Assembly: GCA_034336665.1 (NCBI GenBank)
Contig: CM067576.1
Coordinates: 14,685,385 to 14,749,384 of the forward strand
Direction: 5' to 3'
DNA length: 64,000 nt
DNA from: Luscinia megarhynchos
Taxonomy: Eukaryota > Chordata > Aves > Passeriformes > Turdidae
Under the pieces are notes generated by a model. The model saw only the letters and a program-made list of their open reading frames with translations, was not told the origin of the DNA and made no database searches. This document shows positions 1 to 8,375 of this stretch, one piece after another (position 1 is the first letter of the stretch; each line of letters begins with the position of its first letter). The position numbers were made by a program, and so were the translations under genes.

Positions 1-108
1 TTGGAAAATCCATGGATGACACAGTGTGCAGGGGGCCATGCTGCCTCCAGTACTCTAACTTCACATTGGACTGGGATGAGATCTGTGCCCTGTCACAGAC
101 AGAGTCAC
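1..108. other. Host flank left of the provirus
   Basis: Unique-looking sequence before the proviral target duplication. The open frame that starts here at position 12 runs into the LTR and has no gene-like character. Before the insertion this DNA would have continued directly into position 7656. Confidence 0.5.
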
Positions 109-114
109 AGCTGA
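109..114. repeat. Target site duplication, left copy (agctga)
   Basis: The six bases directly before the 5' LTR are identical to the six bases directly after the 3' LTR (7650-7655). Duplications of 6 bp are typical of alpha- and beta-retrovirus-type integrases. The match shows that both proviral ends are original. Confidence 0.9.
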
Positions 115-515
115 TGTGGGGGTCCAGGGAGTCCCTCTGGACCTTCCAGGAGAGCGGACACCCCCCTGTCCAACCCCTGAGAGACCCCCGAGTGAGGCCA
201 GGGGGGTCAGAGAGCTGGATTCAGCTCCTCAGGGGCATCTGCTTTCCTGCAGGGGAGAAATGCGACCTTTGAGAGTAACTAGGGTCTGAATTATATATTT
301 AACATGTAGAAAATGTGGTTTTTAGGATTGTTTATATTATCAGTCACAAAGCCAAGATGGAGAATTTGGGGTGTGGTGTCTTTTTTCTTCTTCTTACCCT
401 CCATGTTGGTGTGGGATGCTGGGAATCACAGATTGGTTGGGGACAAAACTAGACATTGTAATAAAACTTTGTAGTATTGGAATATTATTGTAAACATAGA
501 ATACGTAGCATAGAG

Positions 516-522
516 TATAAAA
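516..522 (+). promoter_or_regulatory. TATA box of the 5' LTR
   Basis: TATAAAA lies 401 bp into the LTR and about 100 bp before the AATAAA signal, which is the usual spacing in a retroviral LTR. The identical motif sits at the same offset in the 3' LTR. The predicted transcription start is near 540-550. Confidence 0.7.
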
Positions 523-617
523 GATAAGTTCGGCCCTCCTTGGGCAGACTTTCGTCCTGGACACGGTGGTGACCAGACTGCTGCTCGCGAGCAAAGAACA
601 CTTTATAGATAACAAAT

Positions 618-623
618 AATAAA
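618..623 (+). terminator. Polyadenylation signal in the 5' LTR
   Basis: AATAAA lies about 100 bp downstream of the TATA box, in the expected R region. It is conserved in the 3' LTR, where it would end the proviral transcript. Confidence 0.55.
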
Positions 624-756
624 CAAACCTTGAGCCCGGACGACTGTCTCCTGCGGTTTCTCTTCAGTTGCTTCAAGGACTCCCTGCGCCCTGAACCACC
701 CTCCTATGTCCATCTGAGTGGTCTCGGCCACAAAGAAACCCCCAGACAGTGACATC

Positions 757-774
757 TGGCGTCCCTGGGTGGGC
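757..774 (+). other. Candidate primer-binding site
   Basis: The 18 bases tggcgtccctgggtgggc start two bases after the LTR end and open with TGG, as needed to pair with a tRNA CCA end. The first five bases and the last four resemble a lysine-tRNA-type site, but the middle does not match well, so the tRNA is not assigned firmly. Position and opening triplet are the main support. Confidence 0.6.
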
Positions 775-1492
775 ACGGTGGGCTCCACCTTGGCTGGGGC
801 ATCAGCTTGGCCGTGGTGGGCACCAGCTTCAGCTGCTGTGATCTACAAAGGTAGATACAGAAGAGCTCCGATCCAGAAAAACTCCCTGACAGAAGAAGCC
901 ACCTGAAGAGAGAAAACTGCAGAGAAGAGACCTTGAACAGTTGCCAGAAACCAGCTACCAGGCACGGAGATGGAGGAGACCCCCCCAGGCAGAGACATTT
1001 GGCACGGGCCGTGGTGGATCCTTGTTGCCTGCAAAAACAGGTACAGACCCCCAGAAGACCGAGCTTCAGAAGAGGCACGCCGTTGAAAAGGACTGCAGAG
1101 GAGATTTCTGGCCCTCTGCCAAGAAAAGCCGAGGTCCAGACGCGAGTCGGAGAGGAGGTGTCCCGGGAAGCCTCGCTCCTGTGCACTGCTGGTCGGTTTC
1201 AGGAACCTCCGAATCGATTTTGGGCAAATTGCTTTTGGGTAAGACGGTTCAGATTTCAGACACATCATAGGAACACTATAGGCAGAGCTTTTAGCAAGGA
1301 ACAGTTCACTTTACTATTTACTTTAAAAAGTTTAGCTTCTGTTTAGCCTGTCTCTGTCACAGAGAAGGAATTCAGAGATTTACTTGTGTGGGTGAAGCTT
1401 CATTACCCACAGGCAGAAACAAATGTGCTATTTAGAACTCTGAGAGATAAGGGAGTGAAGGACTCCCGAAAGTGTAGTTTTATCCAGTCTCT
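775..1492 (+). other. Proviral leader, no recognised gene
   Basis: Moderately GC-rich sequence after the primer-binding site. Two overlapping open frames (933-1346, 941-1270) show no matrix, capsid or nucleocapsid features that I can recognise. A stretch at 982-1003 matches the LTR/primer-binding junction at 739-760 at 19 of 22 positions. A GT at 1041 in the context aacag|gtacag could be a splice donor for a subgenomic env message, but this is only a motif match. Confidence 0.5.
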
Positions 1493-1596
1493 CCTAGCCA
1501 TGAGCTGGGGGAGGGAAGTCCTTGGCAGAAAGCAATTAAAGTCCCTTAGAGACTGGGGAAGGATTCTCACCTAGCCATGAGCTGGGGGAGGGAAGT
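1493..1596 (+). repeat. Direct repeat of 27 bp, period 77 bp
   Basis: A 27-base segment beginning cctagccatgagctg occurs perfectly at 1493-1519 and again at 1570-1596. The 77-bp period suggests a partial tandem duplication in the proviral leader. Confidence 0.8.
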
Positions 1597-1804
1597 TTAT
1601 GGCTGCCTTGCCGGCGGCAGCCAGTTCAACAAAGCCTTGTTAGTAGTAGCAAGGTCGGGAAAAATTAAGTTAGAAATATTTCCAAGTGAGTTAAAAAACT
1701 CAGATTTTTACTTCTTCACCCCTTCATAAACCCTGACCCCAGGAGGTGGGAGGGCGCTACAGGCGACTCCCCGGGCCGTGGGGGACAGAGGGGAGGGGGA
1801 GAGA
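1597..1804 (+). other. Proviral interior, unassigned
   Basis: No coding or regulatory feature is recognised. Composition shifts from AT-rich to strongly G-rich near 1735, leading into the CpG-rich tandem repeats. Confidence 0.4.
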
Positions 1805-1891
1805 ATTCGCGAGGGGCGTAGGAAAGCTGCGCCGAGCACTCGCGGGGGGCGTGGAAAAGCCACGCCAAGGATTCGCGGGAAGCGCGCGGGA
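1805..1891 (+). repeat. GC-rich 33-bp tandem repeats inside the provirus
   Basis: Units start at 1805, 1838 and 1871 with attcgcg, actcgcg and attcgcg. The first two units are 33 bp and match at about 25 of 33 positions; the third is partial. The stretch is dense in CpG, unlike the AT-rich surroundings. Because 33 is a multiple of three, each open frame through it has an 11-residue repeat, but no protein is recognised. Confidence 0.75.
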
Positions 1892-2279
1892 AACACAAAA
1901 CCCGGAAGTGTCAGCGATAGGGACACAGAGCCCTGTTTCAGGGAAAGACAGATTCAAAAGGGGAAAGAAATTCATGCTTTGTAAAATCAAAGGAGAGAAA
2001 TGTAACAACTTTTAAGCAATTTGCAGGGCACAGCAGCGTGAGGCCAGCAGCCCGGAGCTCTCCGAGGGAGGGGGCACAGCCGCCCCGCTCCCAGAGGGCA
2101 CTGGCAGCACCCCCGCTGCCATCCCCTGCCACGCACAGAGCCAGTGCTGCAGAGGGGAGGGGAATGGGCGGTGCAGAGATGCCAAGAGCTGTTTTATCTA
2201 TATTGTGGAGAGCAAGCAGAACCAGGGAATTAATAAGAGACTCAGTTTTATTTTCAGTTCTTGTATGTTAAACTAAGGT
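1892..2279 (+). other. Proviral interior, GC-rich, unassigned
   Basis: Sequence from 2038 to 2170 remains GC-rich, then drops to AT-rich DNA after 2200. An open frame at 2038-2271 shows no retroviral domain. It may be leader sequence or captured non-viral DNA. Confidence 0.4.
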
Positions 2280-3744
2280 GTTTGTTTTTGTATTGTTGTT
2301 AGAAAGATGCTGAAATTTTAAAAATGGTAAAGGTATTTTAATAATATTAGGTATTTTAATAATTGAAGGTATAATAAGGTATTTGGTATTTGATTTGAAT
2401 AGATATTACATATATTTAGTGACTTGCTATTTCTCAGATATGAGTGGACGTTTATTTAAATGTTAACATTGAGTTTTAATTTTCCTATAATTAATTGTTT
2501 CAAAGAAACCAGTTTTTAAGCATTTGTAATACTGTCAATGTAAATTAATAGATTTTGGATTTTATAAGGAAGAAGCTTGTAAATTTATGTTTTGCAAATT
2601 TATTTTATATATCAATATTTTAGTTTTTCTTCAAACCAAATTGCAATGGATTTCTAGTTTACATTTTTCAAATTATTAATGAAATGCTGTCTGAACATAA
2701 ATCAAGACCACTTCTAGGATCATCATTTGAATTGTAAAATTTAATCTGAATCAAAAATTCTTTATGTATTTTGGAAAAGCAGTATTTATCTATCAGTTTG
2801 ATTTTAAAATTCAAATTTAGTTTCAGTATTTAATTTTTAAAACACTGTAATAAGATTGTATGAATTCTGGATCCACTGTTTCATTGTTTAATTTGAAGCC
2901 TTTCAATATTTCAAGTAAGTTTTGGAAAGCCTCCAGTTCTTGAATCAAAAATGTAAAGATAATTAGTTAAGTTGTGAACTTATCGTTTCTTTGTTTTTCT
3001 TTTGTTAATTCTCTATTTTAGGAGGTCTTTTGTGACCTGGCCCTGTGCTGGTTTTGAGTGTTTTTTAGAATCCCAAAAAATTATTTGAGCTTCACTCTCA
3101 GAATGAATCTTTAGTGTTATGGTTTTTCTGAGTTGCTATCACAGAAGCACTGCAGCAGCTTGCCATGTTCAAAACATCTCACCCTAAAGAAGAATTTTAG
3201 AGAAAACGAGTTGCAAAAGGAATTTGATTTCTTTTTCACCTTGAAATGTTTAATTGTAGTTTTGTTAAGACTTGTGGGTTTTCTTTCTTTAATAAGAAGA
3301 TGTCAAGGAGTTCTCTTCCGATTAGAATTTAGGCTCTGGCCAAGCCTTGATTCTGACTGAAAGAGAAAAATGTCTAAACCCAGGTGTTTTCTGCATCAAA
3401 ATAATATTCCAGTCGTTTAGATTGGCAATTTGACCTTATCGATATAGCAGATGAAGCTGACTTTGAAGTGAATTTGGTGTTCATTTTCCGGAGATGACCA
3501 TCTAATTCCACGTTGAATCAAGGTTTGTCAGCTGTTTGCAGATCCTGAGGTGATGACACAGTTTTTTTAAGATTGATGATTATCTAATTTTGTAAATGTA
3601 TGTCTGTTGTTTAAAGTATTGTTAATTGTTGTATTGTGTTTTACCTGCAGAAGATGTAAACTTTAGGAGGTTTGATTTGTTTTTTAAATAGTATTGTGGT
3701 ATTGTAAGTTTTTGTTAGATAATAGTTAAAGGAAAATTCTCCAG
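2280..3744 (+). other. AT-rich proviral segment where gag would be expected
   Basis: About 1.4 kb, very AT-rich to about 3000, with small internal repeats such as aggtattttaataat near 2330-2363. The only listed open frame (3133-3360) is not recognised. No capsid major-homology-like pattern, no zinc knuckle (C-X2-C-X4-H-X4-C) and no protease D(S/T)G motif was found by eye. Either gag and protease are decayed beyond recognition, or this is foreign sequence. Confidence 0.45.
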
Positions 3745-3961
3745 TTTTGATCAAAAATCTAGAGACAGAGAAAGTTGAAAAGCTTTCAAAGTAAGCATTT
3801 GGGGGAAGGGTTCTGCTTGTGTCTCCACAGAGAGAGGACAGAGATGAGAGCCAGTGAGACAGATGAGGCAATGTCCGGCCAAGACGCGGGCAGAAACCAG
3901 CCCTGGAAGTGAAGGAGCGAGCTCACAGATTGAATCAGAAACAAAGATTATGAACTTCTCT
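3745..3961 (+). pseudogene. pol fragment: integrase C-terminal segment, first copy
   Basis: This segment aligns with 5458-5675, at roughly two-thirds identity by eye, from ttttgatca to gaacttctct. In the second copy the translation is an integrase C-terminal (DNA-binding) type: a nucleic-acid-binding strand, then GPFKLI, CACVST, KWVPAKYVK. The first copy has stops and lies upstream of the reverse transcriptase remnant, which is the wrong place for an integrase end. It could come from recombination between two ERV copies or template switching during reverse transcription. Confidence 0.65.
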
Positions 3962-4609
3962 CCGGACAGCTGACTTGGAAAACTGATAAACCTCTTTAGA
4001 TGGGGGCCTTCAAAAAGAAGCAATTGAGTGCTTTGAAGAATTTAGTCAAGATGGTGATTTGCTCATTGTGGCATTCATGCAACAGAAGCTGCAAGAAGCT
4101 CATGACTGTCTGATCGCAGAAGTGCAAAAGGCTGGTTTGTAAATTAGCATTTCAAGATTTGGGAAATTGCACCCTGGAATTTTTTTATGTTTGTTAATTT
4201 GAAGAAGACCTCTGGTTTATGGAAATTGTTTCATGATCTCAGAGAGCTGAATGAGATTGTAAAGCCTCAGAAAATAGAAGTCAGCTCAAAAACCAACAAT
4301 TTGCAAGACCTACAACAACTTTTCTATTTTACTAATCCCCGAAAACAATTTTTGCAGATTTAAAAATAATAGCTCAGACCATAATAGAGAGAAAGATAAG
4401 GCTGATGACAATGACAGGCAGAGATTTTTTTATAATGTATTTACCCTTGAGAAAGCAATGTTTTGATTGGGCACACCAAAATCACAGGATTTGGCAATTG
4501 CATTGTTAAATTATACAGATATTTGTACAATTCTTTACCCAGGTCATAGGTTGTTAAAAGCAAAATTGAGTTTCAAAGAAAAATCAAAAATGAGTGAGGA
4601 ACCATTGGA
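3962..4609 (+). pseudogene. pol fragment: reverse transcriptase remnant, rearranged
   Basis: Broken reverse transcriptase. Pieces seen in plus frames are: TDKPL near 3990, the usual start of the fingers; DGDLLIVA at 4050-4073, resembling a decayed YMDD catalytic box; then APWN and WKLFHDLRELNE at about 4168-4255, which belong to the fingers and should precede YMDD. Several stops interrupt it. The later palm and most of the thumb and connection are reduced or missing. Matches rest on family patterns recognised by eye. The RNase H domain follows. Confidence 0.6.
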
Positions 4610-5690
4610 TAGGATCACAGTATTCACTGATGGTTCAAGGTAAACTCACAAATTAATAATTACATGGCAGAATTCAATCACAGGAAAATGGGAGTCAAAT
4701 GTGGAAATAGTGCAAGGTTCACAACAAATTGTGGAATTGGCAGCAATGTCAGAGTTTTTAAATTGTTTTAGCAACCCCTCAATTTAATCACAAATTTAGC
4801 ATATGTGACCAACGTAGTTAAAGGATTGGAAGAATCAATTTTAAAGGAAATAAGCAATGACATTCTGTATTCATATTTATCATGTATGAAAACATTGCTG
4901 AAAAGCAGGACACATAAATATTTCATTATACATATTAAAGCAGACTTATCACTCCCAAAAATTTTAGTAGAAGGAAACGTGCAAGCAGACAAATTGACCA
5001 TGTCTTTTTTGCAAACCTTGCAAGATATTTTTGAGCAGGCAAAATTAAGCCATGCATTTTTTCATCAAAATACACAAGCATTGATTGAATCTTTTCACGT
5101 TTCAAAAGCCAGGCAAAAGAAAGTATTTAGTCCTGTCCAGATTGTCAAATGGTACAGCCACCAGTTTTATGAGAGCAGTCAACCCTAGGAGACTGCAAGG
5201 TCTTCAACTGTAGCAGACAGAGTTGACAAAATACTTTTTGGAAAACTGAAAAACATTTATATTTTAGTTGACATCTTTTTTAGGAGCAATTTCAGAAGAA
5301 CAAAAAGGAGGGAGGCAAAAGCTGCACCTCACATGTTGTTGAACAAAAGTTTTAGATGCATTAAACTTCTTAAATAGTTCTTTTTCAGAGCGAACTCTAT
5401 CAATTATAAGACATTTTACAAATGATACAAAAGCAAAGCTAAAAGAAAATCATTTGGTTTTGATCAGAAATTTAAAAACAGGTAAAACTGAAGGGCCTTT
5501 CAAACTAATTATGTAGGGAAAAGATTGTGCTTGTGTTTCCACAGATAGAGGATTGAAATGGGTTCCTGCAAAATACGTGAAACTGTATTGGGCCCAAACG
5601 CAAGCAGAAGCCAATCCTAGAAACGAGGAAGGGAGCTCGCAGACAGAATCAAAGACAAAGGATGTGAACTTCTCTTCAAACAAGATATAA
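4610..5690 (+). pseudogene. pol fragment: RNase H and integrase remnant
   Basis: The RNase H start is seen as FTDGS (TDGS at 4626-4637; first catalytic Asp), then stops and a frameshift. An open stretch at 4805-5188 carries the end of RNase H (HIKADLSLP, EGNVQADKL) and enters integrase, where FFHQNTQALIESFH supplies the two histidines of the HHCC zinc domain. The cysteine pair is not seen. The DDE core between about 5190 and 5440 is decayed, with only a VDIFF-like trace. The C-terminal domain is at 5458-5675 (GPFKLI, CACVST, KWVPAKYVK) with an in-frame stop. The order is the normal class II order. No active integrase can be made. Confidence 0.75.
5458..5675 (+). repeat. Second copy of the internal direct repeat (integrase C-terminal segment)
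   Basis: Direct repeat partner of 3745-3961. Here it sits in the expected place between integrase and env, so this is likely the original location and the upstream copy is the displaced one. The two copies are far more diverged than the LTRs. Confidence 0.7.
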
Positions 5691-7003
5691 AAGACTTAAG
5701 AACTTCACTGTTAGAAGCATGTTTGTTTATATGCTGTTGTATCTTTTTGTCAATTATGTTAGGTAACAAAGTGGATTTACCAGTGATGCAGCCAAGGGAG
5801 AAGGTTTGGGAAAATTTAGCATAGGCAGCAGGGTTGGACACAATTTGTTTCAGACATCCCAGGCCAAAAAAGCATTTTGAACATGTTTAGTGGGATTGCC
5901 AGTGAAAGAATGGCCCATTCCGGAGGGCATCCCTTCATGGGTGATGCGAGTTGTGACAACTCCTGTGGACGGATGGCATGTGTGGGTTCAGTTTCTCCCA
6001 GTGGCCTTTTTTGAATCAGAAGAATTAGAAATGTTTTTCTTCGACAAGAATGGACTTTTGTATTGCATTTAATGTTTCAGGAGTGACAAAGAACCAAACA
6101 ATGGATGTTATTCTGAATCAAGATGTATATAGTAATTGTATTGTAGTCTCAAACAAACCATCCTTCCGAGTTGCAGCACAGTTACTGTGGAGAACATTCT
6201 TTATTTGTAGGGACAGAATTTGGGCTGGTATCCCTATGAAAGTCAGAGGAGGTCCATGAAGCATTGGAAGATTTTTATTGTTAACCCCAGGTTTAAAAAT
6301 TCTAAGAAAACCAAAGCACAGAAAAAAGAGAGCAATCAAGGAATACGATCCAAACTGTGATGACAGCTTCTATGCATGGGACAAGGCACAGAGAATTTCC
6401 GCAGCGATATTCTCTCCCCAAGTAGCATCGGAAATGGCCTTGACTCAGTTGGATCGTTTGGGTTGTTGGTTGAGCAAAAACACCAAAGCTATTTCTAATG
6501 CACTGAGTGACATGTTTAATGGATGTCAGCAGTGTGAGAAAAGCAACCCTTCAAAACAAAGCAGCAATTGATTACTTACTGCTGGCTCATGGGCATGGAT
6601 GTGAATTTGAAGAATTTGAAGGAATGTACTGCATGAATTTGTCTGATCATTTGAAATCAATCTATAAGAATATAAGACAGTTCCAGAATGGTAAGGCAAA
6701 ACTTGAAAGTAACTAAATCATGGTAGGATGGTCTGTTTGGCCTTTTTGATCTTTTATCTTTGTAAAAAGAAATTTTGAAAGTAAGGTTTTATGAGAATCC
6801 ACTGGATCGTGGATGGACGGTCTGTTTGATTTCTTTAGTTTTTCTTCCCTTTGTAGAGAAATTTTGAAAGTGGGTTTTTACATATTAGTTGGGATTGCTA
6901 TTTTCTTTATTCTTTTTCTGGTTATTTTGCTTTGCATTTTTCACTGCCTTCGGAGAGCATTGGACACAACTGTAAAAGATATATTTTTGGTGCAAACAGA
7001 AGG
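5691..7003 (+). pseudogene. env remnant (surface and transmembrane subunits)
   Basis: Degenerate envelope gene. A hydrophobic, cysteine-rich leader-like stretch occurs near 5705-5770. The surface subunit is shrunken and split by stops and frameshifts up to about 6300. The frame at 6278-6571 carries a basic furin-type site (RKPKHRKKR) followed by the start of a transmembrane subunit. It shifts frame near 6520-6545 into 6507-6716, which has a conserved [14 protein letters not shown] segment typical of the disulfide-bonded loop region of alpharetrovirus-like glycoproteins. A membrane anchor (GFYILVGIAIFFILFLVIL) lies at about 6861-6917, followed by a short tail. The membrane-proximal segment is duplicated (6717-6882). 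The gene is non-functional as it stands. Confidence 0.75.
6717..6882 (+). repeat. Imperfect tandem duplication in the env membrane-proximal region
   Basis: 6717-6793 and 6806-6882 align at about three-quarters identity with an 89-bp period. Shared blocks include ggtctgtttg and gaaattttgaaag. The period is not a multiple of three, so the duplication changes the reading frame. Confidence 0.75.
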
Positions 7004-7009
7004 GGGAGA
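6998..7009 (+). other. Polypurine tract
   Basis: The 12-purine run agaagggggaga lies immediately before the 3' LTR TG. This is the expected plus-strand primer site for reverse transcription. Confidence 0.85.
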
Positions 7010-7410
7010 TGTGGGGGTCCAGGGAGTCCCTCTGGACCTTCCAGGAGAGCGGAGACCCCCCTGTCCAACCCCTGAGAGACCCCCGAGTGAGGCCAGGGGG
7101 GTCAGAGAGCTGGATTCAGCTCCTCAGGGACATTTGCTTTCCTGCAGAGGAGAAATGCGACCTTTGAGAGTAACTAGGGTCTGAATTATATATTTAACAT
7201 GTAGAAAATGTGGTTTTTAGGATTGTTTATATTATCAGTCACAAAGCCAAGATGGAGAATTTGGGGTGTGGTGTCTTTTTTCTTCTTCTTACCCTCCATG
7301 TTGGTGTGGGATGCTGGGAATCACAGATTGGTTGGGGACAAAACTAGACATTGTAATAAAACTTTGTAGTATTGAAATATTATTGTAAACATAGAATACG
7401 TAGCATAGAG

Positions 7411-7417
7411 TATAAAA
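7411..7417 (+). promoter_or_regulatory. TATA box of the 3' LTR
   Basis: TATAAAA at the same 401-bp offset as in the 5' LTR. Confidence 0.65.
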
Positions 7418-7512
7418 GATAAGTTCGGCCCTCCTTGGGCAGACTTTCGTCCTGGACACAGTGGTGACCAGACTGCTGCTCGCGAGCAAAGAACACTTTA
7501 TAGATAACAAAC

Positions 7513-7518
7513 AATAAA
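7513..7518 (+). terminator. Polyadenylation signal in the 3' LTR
   Basis: AATAAA in the R region of the 3' LTR, the expected end of genomic proviral RNA. Confidence 0.6.
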
Positions 7519-7649
7519 CAGACCTTGAGCCCGGACGACTGTCTCCTGCGGTTTCTCTTCAGTTGCTTCAAGGACTCCCTGCGCCCTGAACCACCCTCCT
7601 ATGTCCATCTGAGTGGTCTCGGCCACAAAGAAACCCCCAGACAGTGACA

Positions 7650-7655
7650 AGCTGA
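7650..7655. repeat. Target site duplication, right copy (agctga)
   Basis: Identical to 109-114, directly after the CA end of the 3' LTR. Confidence 0.9.
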
Positions 7656-8264
7656 CTTCCCAGCTATGTCACTTGGCAAGTAGCTCTGGCACAGCTTCTC
7701 AGGGGGAAGAAGCAGCAGAAGGTGACCAAAAGCTGAAGGGAGTTGCTCTGTCACCACCAAATCTACTTCACACTGAGAACTGGGATAGCCACGTGACGTT
7801 GCACAACACCTGAAAGTCATGGAGAAATAACTTCTATGGCCAGAGATAAAAATGAGCATTCCAATAGCTTCTTTACTAGAAAAAAAAATAGAACACAAGT
7901 ACTAAACTATGTCTCTTTAAATGTTGTGTTGAAAGTTTATTGGACTGTGCTTTCCACACTTCTGCTTTCATCAGCAGGGCCAGGTTCCTAAACTACTAGA
8001 GGTATTTTTTGACGTGCCCAGGTATTTATTGACACACACTTGTTCTGATGTTCTGCTTTTATGTAACAGTAAACCTGCAATATTAAAACAACAGGCCCAG
8101 GTTTAAATGATGACATAATTCATCATTTCTCTCATGGAAAGCTGCTTTCTGACCAAACAGTGGCTACTGCAGTGAATCTGTGAAGTGATCATGATTGTGA
8201 AATATTCTGGAGGGTAATCACTTTGATATGAGCAATAGGAGCCTGGCTGGTTTCTAGCAATTAA
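7656..8264. other. Noncoding flank right of the provirus
   Basis: AT-rich sequence without a recognisable gene or repeat. Open frames that extend out of the LTR across 7650 are chance continuations. Confidence 0.5.
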
Positions 8265-8314
8265 TTAGTGCAACACCATATGTTAGGAGTTAGTGCAACA
8301 CCATATGTTAGGAG
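8265..8314 (+). repeat. Perfect 2 x 25 bp tandem duplication
   Basis: The 25-bp unit starting ttagtgcaacaccata occurs at 8265-8289 and 8290-8314 without mismatch, just before a TG microsatellite. Confidence 0.85.
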
Positions 8315-8330
8315 ACACACAGCAGATGTG

Positions 8331-8375
<45 letters not shown>

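Larger units (their letters stand above)
115..754 (+). repeat. 5' LTR of the provirus
   Basis: 640 bp, opening TGTGGG and closing GACA. It holds a TATA box at 516-522 and AATAAA at 618-623, so U3 is about 425 bp, R probably starts near 540-550, and U5 runs to 754. It aligns with 7010-7649 without gaps and with 8 substitutions. Another AATAAA at 460-465 lies upstream of the TATA box and is unlikely to be the R-region signal. Confidence 0.92.
115..7649 (+). mobile_element. Endogenous retrovirus, complete provirus structure with defective interior
   Basis: The order is: 6-bp target duplication, 640-bp LTR, primer-binding site, damaged interior, polypurine tract, 640-bp LTR, target duplication. 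The LTRs start TGTGGG and end GACA. By hand alignment they differ at 8 of 640 positions (1.25%) with no indels, so the insertion is young. RNase H and integrase N-terminal remnants look class II (beta-like). The env transmembrane remnant resembles alpharetrovirus-type glycoproteins. No gag is recognised and pol and env carry stops, frameshifts and rearrangements, so the element cannot make its own proteins. It lies about 34 kb beyond the GABRG2 3' end, in antisense orientation to that gene. Family assignment is inference; the proviral boundaries are seen directly. Confidence 0.93.
7010..7649 (+). repeat. 3' LTR of the provirus
   Basis: 640 bp, same ends and length as the 5' LTR, with 8 substitutions and no indels. 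The TATA box is at 7411-7417 and AATAAA at 7513-7518. As the downstream copy it would end proviral transcription, and it could also drive transcription into the right flank. Confidence 0.92.

Noticed and set aside
704..1186. 160-codon minus-strand frame across the LTR end and leader
   Set aside because: Antisense to the provirus, no recognisable domain, and explained by the low stop frequency in GC-rich sequence.
933..1346. 137-codon plus-strand open frame in the proviral leader as a gag or accessory protein
   Set aside because: No capsid, matrix or zinc-knuckle features, overlapping frames of similar length on both strands, and a composition that follows the local GC content.
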